Assembly: GCA_044433415.1 (NCBI GenBank)
Contig: JAWXTP010000002.1
Location: 1 to 64,000 of the forward strand
Direction: 5' to 3'
DNA length: 64,000 nucleotides
From: JAWXTP01 sp044433415
Lineage (GTDB): Bacteria > Bacteroidota > Bacteroidia > Bacteroidales > Rikenellaceae
In this document: positions 44,894 to 53,638 of the stretch, piece after piece
Layout of the letters: the number at the start of each line of letters is the position of its first letter
Numbering within the stretch: the stretch's first letter is position 1
The notes under the pieces: model-generated
Seen by the model: only the letters and a program-made list of their open reading frames with translations
Told to the model about the DNA's origin: nothing
Database searches by the model: none
Made by a program: the position numbers and the translations under genes

Positions 44894-45385
44894 ATGGCAT
44901 CATCATTAAAAAATCTTTCAGATTTCGAAGCTCCAGTACCTTCAGCTGAAGGCTATAAATTTGCTATCGCTGTAGCAGACTGGAACACTCCTATAACTTC
45001 TAAGTTACTAGATGGCGCAGTGAGTTTATTACTTAAACAAGGCGCTAAAGAAGAAGATATTATCGTAAAACACGTTCCTGGAACATTTGAACTTACTGTA
45101 GCTGCAAAATGGTTAGCAGACAACACCTCAGCAGATGCTGTAATCGTTTTAGGTTGCGTTATTCAAGGCGAAACTAGACACTTTGACTTCATTTGTGATG
45201 CTGTTTCTAACGGTGTAACAAACGTTGCTCTACAGTCTAATAAGCCTGTTATTTTCGGGGTTCTAACTCCTAACGATGCTCAACAAGCAGAAGATAGAGC
45301 TGGTGGCAAACACGGCAATAAAGGCGAAGAAGCAGGCGCTACTGCTATACGCATGGCAGAACTAAGAAAAGAATTAATGTTCTAA
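44894..45385 (+). CDS. ribH: 6,7-dimethyl-8-ribityllumazine synthase
   Basis: 163 residues. Typical motifs: FAIAVADWNTPITSKLLDGA, VPGTFELTVAAKWLA, GCVIQGETRHFDFICDAVSNGV (with the catalytic His in TRHFD) and GGKHGNKGEEAGATAIRMAEL. The enzyme condenses the pyrimidine and butanone phosphate precursors of riboflavin in a large capsid-like assembly. It is a stand-alone gene here, with the other riboflavin genes elsewhere. A piece of the palindrome family (GGAAACTTCTAAAAA) and a terminator follow. Confidence 0.97.
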   Translation: MASSLKNLSDFEAPVPSAEGYKFAIAVADWNTPITSKLLDGAVSLLLKQGAKEEDIIVKHVPGTFELTVAAKWLADNTSADAVIVLGCVIQGETRHFDFICDAVSNGVTNVALQSNKPVIFGVLTPNDAQQAEDRAGGKHGNKGEEAGATAIRMAELRKELMF

Positions 45386-45416
45386 CAGCCTTATTTCAGG
45401 AAACTTCTAAAAATTT

Positions 45417-45458
45417 AAAAGCTGAATCTATTTGCATTTACAAACGGATTCAGCTTTT
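45417..45458. terminator. Bidirectional terminator between ribH and lon
   Basis: AAAAGCTGAATC (45417-45428) and GATTCAGCTTTT (45447-45458) pair perfectly between the convergent ribH and lon genes. Confidence 0.9.
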
Positions 45459-45482
45459 ACTTTATAAGTTAACTAAAGACTG

Positions 45483-47909
45483 TTAATCAATGATATACGC
45501 CAACTTTAACACGTCAGTCAAAGTTCTTGCATAGTGTATTTCAACACCTTTTAGGTACTCTTGTTTAATCTCTGAAATATCTTTCTTATTATCAACACTT
45601 ACGATAATATCAGTAATCCCAGCTCTCTTAGCAGCTAACAATTTCTCTCTAAGACCACCCACAGGAAGCACTTTTCCACGTAAGGTTGTCTCACCTGTCA
45701 TAGCTAATTTTTCACGTACCTTTTTACCTGTAAGCAATGATGTTAGTGAAGTAACCATTGTTATACCTGCCGAAGGACCATCTTTTGGGATAGCGCCCTC
45801 TGGAACATGTATGTGGATTTCATTATTCTCAAAAATCTCAGATGCTATACCTAATCCATCAGCATGTGCCTTAACCCATTGTAGGGCAATAGCCGCAGAT
45901 TCTTTCATAACATCGCCTAGGTTACCAGTAATCTTAAGGCCACCTTTGCCCTTATTCATACTAGACTCAATAAATAGAATATCACCACCTACAGCAGTCC
46001 ATGCTAGACCTGTAACGATACCTGGCACATCGTTTCCTTCGTAAATATCGCTAACATAACGTGGCACGCCTAATATTTCTTCTACACTTGCAGCAGTAAT
46101 AGGAGCTTTAAATGTTTCCTCGAAACCTATCTGTTTAGCTCTATGTCTTACTATCTTAGCAATTCTCTTATCAAGAGTACGAACACCCGACTCACGAGTA
46201 TACTCAGAAATAATCTTTGTCATTACAGCCTCATTAATAGACAGCTCTCTAGCTTTCACACCATGAGCAACAAGCTGTTTAGGAACAAGGTGTTTTTTAG
46301 CTATCTGAACCTTGTCTTCTAACAAGTAACCCGATACATCTATCATCTCCATACGGTCTCTAAGAGCTGTAGAAATAGTGCTTATATCATTTGCTGTAGC
46401 AATAAATAGCACTTTAGACAAGTCATACTCTATATCTAGGTAGTTATCATGGAAAGTGCTGTTTTGTTCAGGGTCTAACACCTCAAGTAAAGCAGCTGAA
46501 GGGTCTCCATGATTTGAACGTGTAACCTTATCTATCTCGTCAAGAATAATAACAGGGTTTGAAGAACCACACTTACGGATAGTTTGGATTATACGTCCAC
46601 ACATAGCTCCGATATAAGTTTTACGGTGACCTCTAATTTCAGCCTCATCATGAAGACCTCCTAAAGAGATACGTCCATACTTACGTTTCAAAGCCGCTGC
46701 CACACTTTTACCTAGGGATGTTTTACCAACACCTGGAGGGCCATAAAGACAAAGGATAGGGGATTTTAAATCACCTTTAAGTTTTAGGACAGCAAGGTGT
46801 TCTAGGATTCTATCTTTTACTTCGTCAAGACCAAAGTGGTCAGCATCTAAGCGTTTCTTAGCGCGTTTTAGATCTAAGTTATCTTTTGTTGTGTAGTCCC
46901 AAGGTAAATCCAACATCAGTTGAAGGTAGTTCATCTGAACAGAATATTCAGCAACCGCAGGATTCATTCTCTCTAGCTTATTAAGCTCTTTATAGAAAGT
47001 TTCTAAGACTTCGTAGCTCCACTTTTTCTTCATGGCTTTTTCACGAAGCTCATCTATCTCTCGATCACTAGCATCACCACCTAACTCCTCTTGTAGAGTT
47101 CTCATTTGTTGTTGTAGATAGTAATCTCTTTGCTGAGCATCAATATCTTGCTTAACTTTTTGCTGAATCTCATTTTTCAGGTTCAACATCTGTTGTTCTT
47201 TTACTAGGATTTCTAGTAAACGTTGAGAACGTATCAGTAAACCTGGTGCTTCAAGTAGATTTTGACGGTCTACATTTGAGAACTCAAAGTTTGAACTTAT
47301 AAAGTTGATAAGACCTTGTTTAGTGTCTATGTTTTTAATCGCAAAAGATGCTTCTTTAGGGATGGTAGGATTGATAGAGATAATATTGATAGCAATATCC
47401 TTAATAGTTTCTACTAAAGCCTCAAAAGCCATATCTTCCGATGCAGGAACGATATCATTTAACGGAATTATGTTAGCTGTAAAGAAAGGTTCAGTAGAAG
47501 TAAACTCACCTAGTTCAAATTTCTTATGTCCTTGAAGAATAACAGTTAGATTACCATTAGGCATCTCTAGAACTTTTAAAATTGTAGCAGCAGTACCTAT
47601 TTTAAATAGGTCTTCTGGTTCTACATTTTCAATTTCAACATCTCTTTGTAGCACAGCACCAAGCATACCTCCACTTTGCTCTACTTCTCGTATCAACTTC
47701 ATTGATTTTGCACGACCAACAGTGATAGGAGTTATAGCGCCTGGGAATAACACAGAGTTTCTCAATGCTAAAATTGGCAATGCGTCCTGCAATTCTACTG
47801 TATCATCTGTTTCGTTTGATGATATAATAGGAATAACAGCAGTTTTTGCATCTAGCAAATCTGATATGCTAGATAAATCGTCTTTTAATGATGTATGTTT
47901 TTTTTTCAT
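45483..47909 (-). CDS. lon: ATP-dependent protease Lon
   Basis: 808 residues. N-terminal substrate domain (LPILALRNSVLFPGAITPI, about 44-62), coiled-coil stretch (QQKVKQDIDAQQRDYYLQQQMRTLQEELGG region), AAA+ module with Walker A GPPGVGKTSLGKS and Walker B IILDEIDKV, and C-terminal protease domain with catalytic Ser in KDGPSAGITM and Lys in LREKLLAAKRAG. It degrades misfolded and regulatory proteins in the cytoplasm. A perfect promoter lies in the 506-base upstream gap, 140 bases from the start codon. Confidence 0.98.
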   Translation of the reverse strand: MKKKHTSLKDDLSSISDLLDAKTAVIPIISSNETDDTVELQDALPILALRNSVLFPGAITPITVGRAKSMKLIREVEQSGGMLGAVLQRDVEIENVEPEDLFKIGTAATILKVLEMPNGNLTVILQGHKKFELGEFTSTEPFFTANIIPLNDIVPASEDMAFEALVETIKDIAINIISINPTIPKEASFAIKNIDTKQGLINFISSNFEFSNVDRQNLLEAPGLLIRSQRLLEILVKEQQMLNLKNEIQQKVKQDIDAQQRDYYLQQQMRTLQEELGGDASDREIDELREKAMKKKWSYEVLETFYKELNKLERMNPAVAEYSVQMNYLQLMLDLPWDYTTKDNLDLKRAKKRLDADHFGLDEVKDRILEHLAVLKLKGDLKSPILCLYGPPGVGKTSLGKSVAAALKRKYGRISLGGLHDEAEIRGHRKTYIGAMCGRIIQTIRKCGSSNPVIILDEIDKVTRSNHGDPSAALLEVLDPEQNSTFHDNYLDIEYDLSKVLFIATANDISTISTALRDRMEMIDVSGYLLEDKVQIAKKHLVPKQLVAHGVKARELSINEAVMTKIISEYTRESGVRTLDKRIAKIVRHRAKQIGFEETFKAPITAASVEEILGVPRYVSDIYEGNDVPGIVTGLAWTAVGGDILFIESSMNKGKGGLKITGNLGDVMKESAAIALQWVKAHADGLGIASEIFENNEIHIHVPEGAIPKDGPSAGITMVTSLTSLLTGKKVREKLAMTGETTLRGKVLPVGGLREKLLAAKRAGITDIIVSVDNKKDISEIKQEYLKGVEIHYARTLTDVLKLAYIID

Positions 47910-48055
47910 ATTTTACTTATATTCCCCCTCATTTTTCAGTAACATTTACAAAAAAACAATATACCAAGGGGCTTAATGTTATTAAAATCACGGCTGTAAT
48001 TAATATATATTAATTATATTCTCTCTAGAAATTCAATAACTACACACCGAATTTA

Positions 48056-48087
48056 CAAAAATAGTCTATAATCATTTATTATGCAAA
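48056..48087 (-). promoter_or_regulatory. Promoter of lon, in the 506-base lon-valS gap
   Basis: On the minus strand: TTTG (complement of 48084-48087), 20 bases, TATTTTTG (complement of 48056-48063). The 5' leader would be about 140 bases. The rest of the gap (47910-48415) is AT-rich and shows one loose inverted pair (AATAGCT at 48162-48168 with AGCTATT), the palindrome AGAACGTTCT (48179-48188) and no gene. Confidence 0.75.
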
Positions 48088-48366
48088 TTAGATGCAATAA
48101 CAATTAACATTTTTTATTATTTTATCACCGATTCTTACAAAAAAAATATTATTATACAGACTAATAGCTACATCGTAAGAACGTTCTAAAAGCTATTATT
48201 ATTACTGTCTAGCCTTGATATTATGAGTGTATAGAGTGTACGTATAACCAAAATCTAACAATAATTTTATTAGATATTTTTTCCTCAAAAAAAAACTCAA
48301 AAACTTCAAGTTTTGGAATTTAGCTTCTAAAATTATGAAAAATTATGAAAATTTAATTTTATGAGC

Positions 48367-48374
48367 TATATTTG
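48367..48374 (+). promoter_or_regulatory. Likely -7 promoter element of valS
   Basis: TATATTTG is an exact -7 match 42 bases before the start codon. No TTTG stands 19-21 bases upstream, so the assignment is weaker than for the lon promoter. Confidence 0.5.
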
Positions 48375-48415
48375 TGGGTTAAAAAAATAGATTTAAATAA
48401 TCAAAATAATATAAA

Positions 48416-51049
48416 ATGGAAATTCAAGCAAAGTATGACCCGTCTTTAAGTGAAGACAAGTGGTACAGTTATTGGTTAGAGAACGACCTATTCGCTTCTA
48501 AACCTGACAATAGAGAACCTTACACTATCGTAATACCTCCACCTAACGTAACAGGAGTATTACACATGGGACATATGCTTAACAATACTATTCAAGACGT
48601 ATTAGTGCGCCGTGCTCGTATGATGGGGAAAAATGCGTGTTGGGTTCCTGGAACAGACCACGCTTCTATTGCTACAGAGGCTAAAGTTGTTCAGAAACTT
48701 AGCGCTGAGGGCATAGACAAAGCCTCTTTAACAAGAGAGGAGTTTTTAAGTCACGCTTGGGAGTGGAAAGAAAAACATGGTGGAATTATCCTAGAACAAC
48801 TTAAAAAATTAGGTGCTTCTTGCGACTGGTCAAGAACTAAATTCACTATGGATGAACCTATGAGTGAAAGTGTTATTAAAGTTTTCTGTGACTTATTCGA
48901 GAAAGGTTTAATTTACCGTGGCGTAAGAATGGTTAACTGGGATCCTCAAGCCCTTACTGCTCTTTCTGACGAAGAGGTTATTTATCAAGAGGTTAACTCA
49001 AAACTATACTACCTTAAATATTTTGTTGAAGGCTCTGACGAATATTTAACAGTTGCAACTACACGTCCTGAGACTATCTTAGGTGACACTGCTGTATGTA
49101 TCAACCCTGATGACGAAAGATACAAACACCTAGTAGGCAAGCGTGTTATTGTTCCTTTAATCAACCGTTCTATTCCTATCATTGTTGACTCTTATGTTGA
49201 TATTGAGTTTGGTACAGGTGCTCTAAAGGTAACTCCTGCACATGATGTTAATGACTACATGTTAGGTGAAAAATACAACCTAGAAACTATAGATATTTTC
49301 AATGACAATGGTACTATCAATGACAAAGTAGGTTTCTATGTAGGTCTTGATCGTTTTGAGGTACGTGAACTTATCGACAAAGACCTTACAGAGGCTAACT
49401 TAATGGAAAAAGTTGAAGCATACACTAACAAAGTAGGTCTTTCAGAGCGTACTTCTGCTGTTATTGAGCCTAAATTATCTATGCAATGGTTTATGAAAAT
49501 GGAAGACATTTCAAAACCTGCTCTTAGTGCTGTAATGGATGATGTTATTAAACTTGTTCCTGCGAAATTCAAAAATACTTACCGTCACTGGATGGAGAAC
49601 GTAAAAGACTGGTGTGTTTCTCGTCAACTATGGTGGGGTCAACAAATTCCAGCTTACTATCTTCCTGAGGGTGGTTATGTGGTTGCTGAGACTCCTGAGT
49701 TAGCTCTTGAAAAAGCTAAAGCAAAAACAGGTAACGCTGAGCTTACTATTGCTGATTTAAGACAAGACCCAGACGTTCTTGATACATGGTTCTCATCTTG
49801 GTTATGGCCTATTTCTGTATTTGATGGTATTAGAAACCCTGAAAATGAGGAGATAAAATATTACTATCCTACAAATGACTTAGTTACAGCTCCTGAGATT
49901 TTATTCTTCTGGGTTGCACGTATGATTATTGCAGGTTACGAATATAGAGGCGAAATGCCTTTCTCTAACGTATACTTAACAGGTATAGTACGTGATAAAC
50001 TTCGTCGTAAGATGAGTAAATCACTAGGTAACTCTCCAGACCCATTAGATTTAATTGCTAAATATGGTGCTGACAGCGTACGTATGGCTATGATGTTATG
50101 TTCGGGAGCTGGTAATGACCTTATGTTTGATGAATCTCTTATTGACCAAGGTCGTAACTTCGGTAACAAAATATGGAATGCATTTAGACTTGTTAACTCA
50201 TGGACAGTTTCTGAAACAGAAGCTCAACCTGAAAGTTCTAAAATTGCAGTTGAATGGTTTGACTCTATCTTAAACAAATCTATTGAAGAGATAGAAGAAA
50301 ACTTCAATAGCTACCGTATTTCTGAGGCTTTAATGCAAATCTATAAACTATTCTGGGATGAATTCTCAGGTTGGTATTTAGAGATGATAAAACCTGCTTA
50401 CGGTTCACCTATAGATGCTGCGACACTTAAAGCTACTATTGGCTACTTAGATAAACTATTAAAACTTTTACATCCATTTATGCCATTTATCACAGAAGAA
50501 ATCTGGCACATTATCGCTGAGCGTAAAGATGGTGAAAGTATCATGGTTGAGTCTATGCCTAGAAACGAAAGTTACAACGAAACTTTATTAAAAGATATAG
50601 AGTTAACTAAGGAAGCTATTTCTGCTATACGTAACATCCGTAAGGATAAAAACATCCCTCAAAAAGAGGCTTTAGAGCTTAAAGTACTAGAAAATGAGGC
50701 TTTCAACACAACTAACAACCCTATTTTAGTAAAAATGGGTAACCTAGAAAGTGTTGAGATGGTTAATGATAAAGTTGCAGGTGCTCTTTCTTTCATTGTT
50801 AAGACTACAGAATATTATGTTCCTATGTCTAGCAACATCAATGTTGAAGAGGAGATAGAAAAACTTACAGCTGAATTAAAATACGCTGAAGGCTTCAAAG
50901 TTAGTGTTATGAAAAAGCTATCTAACGAGCGTTTTGTAAGTTCTGCACCTGAGAAAGTTGTTGCTATGGAGCGTACAAAACTTTCTGATGCTGAAAGTAA
51001 AATCAAGTCTCTAAATGAGCAAATTGAGCAACTTAAAGCAGCTAAATAA
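48416..51049 (+). CDS. valS: Valyl-tRNA synthetase
   Basis: 877 residues. The class I signature HMGH in [18 protein letters not shown] (about 40-57), the tRNA-synthetase core with [19 protein letters not shown] (editing domain), [13 protein letters not shown], the KMSKS motif in [17 protein letters not shown] and a C-terminal coiled coil ([18 protein letters not shown]) are all present. It attaches valine to its tRNA and edits threonine. The length is normal for Bacteroidales. A terminator at 51091-51144 follows. Confidence 0.98.
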   Translation: MEIQAKYDPSLSEDKWYSYWLENDLFASKPDNREPYTIVIPPPNVTGVLHMGHMLNNTIQDVLVRRARMMGKNACWVPGTDHASIATEAKVVQKLSAEGIDKASLTREEFLSHAWEWKEKHGGIILEQLKKLGASCDWSRTKFTMDEPMSESVIKVFCDLFEKGLIYRGVRMVNWDPQALTALSDEEVIYQEVNSKLYYLKYFVEGSDEYLTVATTRPETILGDTAVCINPDDERYKHLVGKRVIVPLINRSIPIIVDSYVDIEFGTGALKVTPAHDVNDYMLGEKYNLETIDIFNDNGTINDKVGFYVGLDRFEVRELIDKDLTEANLMEKVEAYTNKVGLSERTSAVIEPKLSMQWFMKMEDISKPALSAVMDDVIKLVPAKFKNTYRHWMENVKDWCVSRQLWWGQQIPAYYLPEGGYVVAETPELALEKAKAKTGNAELTIADLRQDPDVLDTWFSSWLWPISVFDGIRNPENEEIKYYYPTNDLVTAPEILFFWVARMIIAGYEYRGEMPFSNVYLTGIVRDKLRRKMSKSLGNSPDPLDLIAKYGADSVRMAMMLCSGAGNDLMFDESLIDQGRNFGNKIWNAFRLVNSWTVSETEAQPESSKIAVEWFDSILNKSIEEIEENFNSYRISEALMQIYKLFWDEFSGWYLEMIKPAYGSPIDAATLKATIGYLDKLLKLLHPFMPFITEEIWHIIAERKDGESIMVESMPRNESYNETLLKDIELTKEAISAIRNIRKDKNIPQKEALELKVLENEAFNTTNNPILVKMGNLESVEMVNDKVAGALSFIVKTTEYYVPMSSNINVEEEIEKLTAELKYAEGFKVSVMKKLSNERFVSSAPEKVVAMERTKLSDAESKIKSLNEQIEQLKAAK

Positions 51050-51090
51050 GACTTTTAACATTCCTTTTCATTTGTGAATTGGGGTATAAA

Positions 51091-51144
51091 TAAAAGGAGA
51101 TAAACAGCAGACAATCACTATGATTACTATTGTTTATCTCCTTT
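51091..51144 (+). terminator. Terminator after valS
   Basis: TAAAAGGAGATAAACA (51091-51106) pairs with TGTTTATCTCCTTTA (51130-51144), with a 23-base loop that can pair partly. Confidence 0.75.
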
Positions 51145-51187
51145 ACTACTAAATATACAATTACAACTTTAAAACTCACTCTTCACC

Positions 51188-51787
51188 ATGTTAGATAACA
51201 AGACAGACCTAGAAAACGTATTTACGTGGATTGGTATTGACGAAATAGCCGAATTTTGCAAACAGCATGCTTTAGTAAACAAGCAGTTAGCAGATGCACT
51301 TATTGCTAAGTTTGCAGGCTACAATGGAGATAGTGTTGAAGAAAGAATAAAAAATATAGACATAGAACTTGACAAGTGTTTTATGTACGTATTAAATGAA
51401 CGCCACCCAAGAGAATATGCTCCTCACTTAGACTGGTCTAGAGTTGGACATAACCTATGGGCTTTAGCAAATAAAGGCGAATTAATGGTAAAAAAAGGAT
51501 ACGTAATAGAAAGCGTTCACCTTGCTATAGAAATGTTACGTAAAATTTCAGAAATGTATATTGAGGATGAAGTATGGAATGACACTGACTATGACGGTGA
51601 TGATTTAAGTTCATCATACGCAATAAAGTTACTACACCTAGCAATTAACACAAATACACTAAATAACGAGGAAATAACTAAGGTACATAAAGATCTTAAA
51701 ACAATAAACGAAATGGAAGCTAACACTAACTACGGTCTTATGCACGCTGAAATAGAAAACACCATACAAACTATGTTAAAGCTATAG
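51188..51787 (+). CDS. Protein of unknown function, soluble and mostly helical
   Basis: 199 residues, acidic, without signal peptide or membrane segment. Helical segments predominate (for example VHLAIEMLRKISEMYIEDEVW and ITKVHKDLKTINEMEANTNYG). A DTDYDGDD cluster in the middle is strongly acidic and could bind a cation, but it does not match an EF-hand pattern. I do not recognise a family. It starts 43 bases after the valS terminator, so it probably has its own start of transcription. There is no partner gene that would suggest a role. Confidence 0.75.
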   Translation: MLDNKTDLENVFTWIGIDEIAEFCKQHALVNKQLADALIAKFAGYNGDSVEERIKNIDIELDKCFMYVLNERHPREYAPHLDWSRVGHNLWALANKGELMVKKGYVIESVHLAIEMLRKISEMYIEDEVWNDTDYDGDDLSSSYAIKLLHLAINTNTLNNEEITKVHKDLKTINEMEANTNYGLMHAEIENTIQTMLKL

Positions 51788-51910
51788 TGAGAATTGTGGC
51801 TGAACCCAATCGGATATTTTCGACAAATTCAGCCTTTCAACACTCACATAACACCTTAGTACACATAGATTTACAACTACTTCAGTGTATTATCTTTCGT
51901 ATTTATCGCT

Positions 51911-52198
51911 CTAGTTACTTTTATTTCTTTTAAGCCAAGCCACCGCATACGAGCAAGTAGCAGTAATTGCTAAGTCCTCTTTTATAGCATAGTTATAACA
52001 TGCCTTTGTAAGCGCTGACGCTATACCTTGACCTTCAAGAGGTTTAGGCACATAAGTACTAGTAATTGTTAAGGTGCCTTCCTTAATACTATATAACACA
52101 TAGGCTGTGAAATCCTGCACTTTAACAATAAACTTATGCTCTAGCTTATTGTGGTTTACCTCTAGTGCTTTCTCTTTGTTAGTTACTGATAATTCCAT
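51911..52198 (-). CDS. Small GNAT-type N-acetyltransferase (YjdJ-like)
   Basis: 95 residues. The pattern TSTYVPKPLEGQGIASALTKACYNYA contains the acetyl-CoA-binding loop in the form EGQGIASAL, and the end CSYAVAWLKRN fits the short COG2388-type proteins with one reduced GNAT domain. The acceptor is unknown. A gap of 52 bases separates it from the beta-propeller gene upstream. Confidence 0.85.
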   Translation of the reverse strand: MELSVTNKEKALEVNHNKLEHKFIVKVQDFTAYVLYSIKEGTLTITSTYVPKPLEGQGIASALTKACYNYAIKEDLAITATCSYAVAWLKRNKSN

Positions 52199-52250
52199 AT
52201 TTACATTTTTATTGGTAACGTTAGTCTTCTAATAATTTCATTCAGTAAAG

Positions 52251-53426
52251 TTATTTTAATTTACCTATCATCACAACAGCATTACCCTCTTCATCCAAAC
52301 TTGAAATCAGATTATCTATACGCTCACGTGTTGCAGAGTTCATATTAGCCTTTTGTTCTTCTGGGATACTTTCTAACTCTTCTACCAAAGTTGCTGCATC
52401 GTCATATCCTGTTATAAATATTCCGTCTGCATAACTAACATTCTTTGTCACATCTAAGCCTAAATAATCATTAAACAACTTAAAATAACCACCTGTTAGG
52501 TTTTCTTTATTAACTATGACACCTCCTGGCAATAAATTTATTGAAGCACCTACAATTTTACCATTCTTAGACTTCATTTTAAGTTCAGTAATTTCAGTTA
52601 TATAGTATTTTGGTGTTTCAAAATAACTTCTCGCATGTGCTGTACCCTCATATTCTTTATTTTCATTTAAATGACTTACATTTAATGCAAATACAGGTTT
52701 TAAGGCATTATTATTTAATTTGTACAAGGAATCAGGGTTATTTTTAAGGTTACTTAAACTTACACTTATCTCGCCTGCACATCTATTCATGCGGATTCCA
52801 AAATTTTCATCCTGATTATCATCTGCATAAATGTTAGCAAGCTCATTCCCCATAAAATCTTGTTTCCATAACATACGTTTTGTACGAAAGCCCGAAAATA
52901 TAGTGATTTCTTTATCTTTTTCGTTTATATTTACCACAATATTAGAATTAGCTTCAAGTTCTTTTGCTAGTGGTAATGTTTCTTGAAATTTACCATCTAA
53001 ACCATACTTGTTTATTTTACACCTATCTGCCACAGCAAAAACAACACCGCTTGTTTCGCTAATATAAACATAAGAAATGCGTCTATACTCTCCATGCCCA
53101 TTACCTATATCACCAATGCTAGAAATATATTTTCCAGTTTTTCTATTAAACAACATTATTTTTTGTTTAAAATTTGGTAAGGCTATATAGTTATCTGACA
53201 AGAAAACACTTGCATATTCCTCACAGTTTGCGCTATATTCTATATTGGAATCCAACTGAACAACCTCCAGGTCTTCAATTAGTTCAGACAAAGGCAACAC
53301 TATATCATCCTTTAGGTCTTTAGTTTTAACTGATATTACACCATTTTCTTCTGTCGCTACGACAACACCACTTTCTTAACATGAAAATAAAATCAGTGCA
53401 AAAAATAATAACAAAAATCTTCTCAT
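52251..53426 (-). pseudogene. 6-bladed beta-propeller lipoprotein gene interrupted by a stop codon right after the lipobox
   Basis: From the ATG at 53426 the frame encodes MRRFLLLFFALILFSC, a perfect lipoprotein signal, and the very next codon (53378-53376) is TAA. The frame then continues without any further stop through about 375 residues of a beta-propeller protein of the Bacteroides 6-bladed (BF4221-type) group (for example KQKIMLFNRKTGKYISSIGD and GNGHGEYRRIS). The body is intact, so the change is recent or an assembly error. One base change (for example AAA, CAA or GAA to TAA) explains it. Restart at GTG 53300 would make a cytoplasmic protein without signal peptide. Confidence 0.65.
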
Positions 53427-53566
53427 TTCTTTAAGTTTTAAAAATAAATAAACTAATTACACTTACAAACATACACATTTATGGTTAATTATAAAAAAAT
53501 AATTTAATTTTTCATATTTTTTATAGCCACAGTAGCTTTATTCTGGGATTTTGTGATACTGAAACC

Positions 53567-53596
53567 ATTGTATAATAACAAAATATATTATCTTTG
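53567..53596 (+). promoter_or_regulatory. Promoter of the GH2 gene
   Basis: ATTG (53567-53570), 18 bases, TATCTTTG (53589-53596). The -7 is exact; the -33 has one mismatch and the spacing is one base short. Transcription would begin near 53603, which rules out a start codon at 53594 and supports the ATG at 53639. Confidence 0.6.
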
Positions 53597-53638
53597 TATC
53601 AAGCTATTATAAACAATAAAAATCAAAATAAAATCAGA

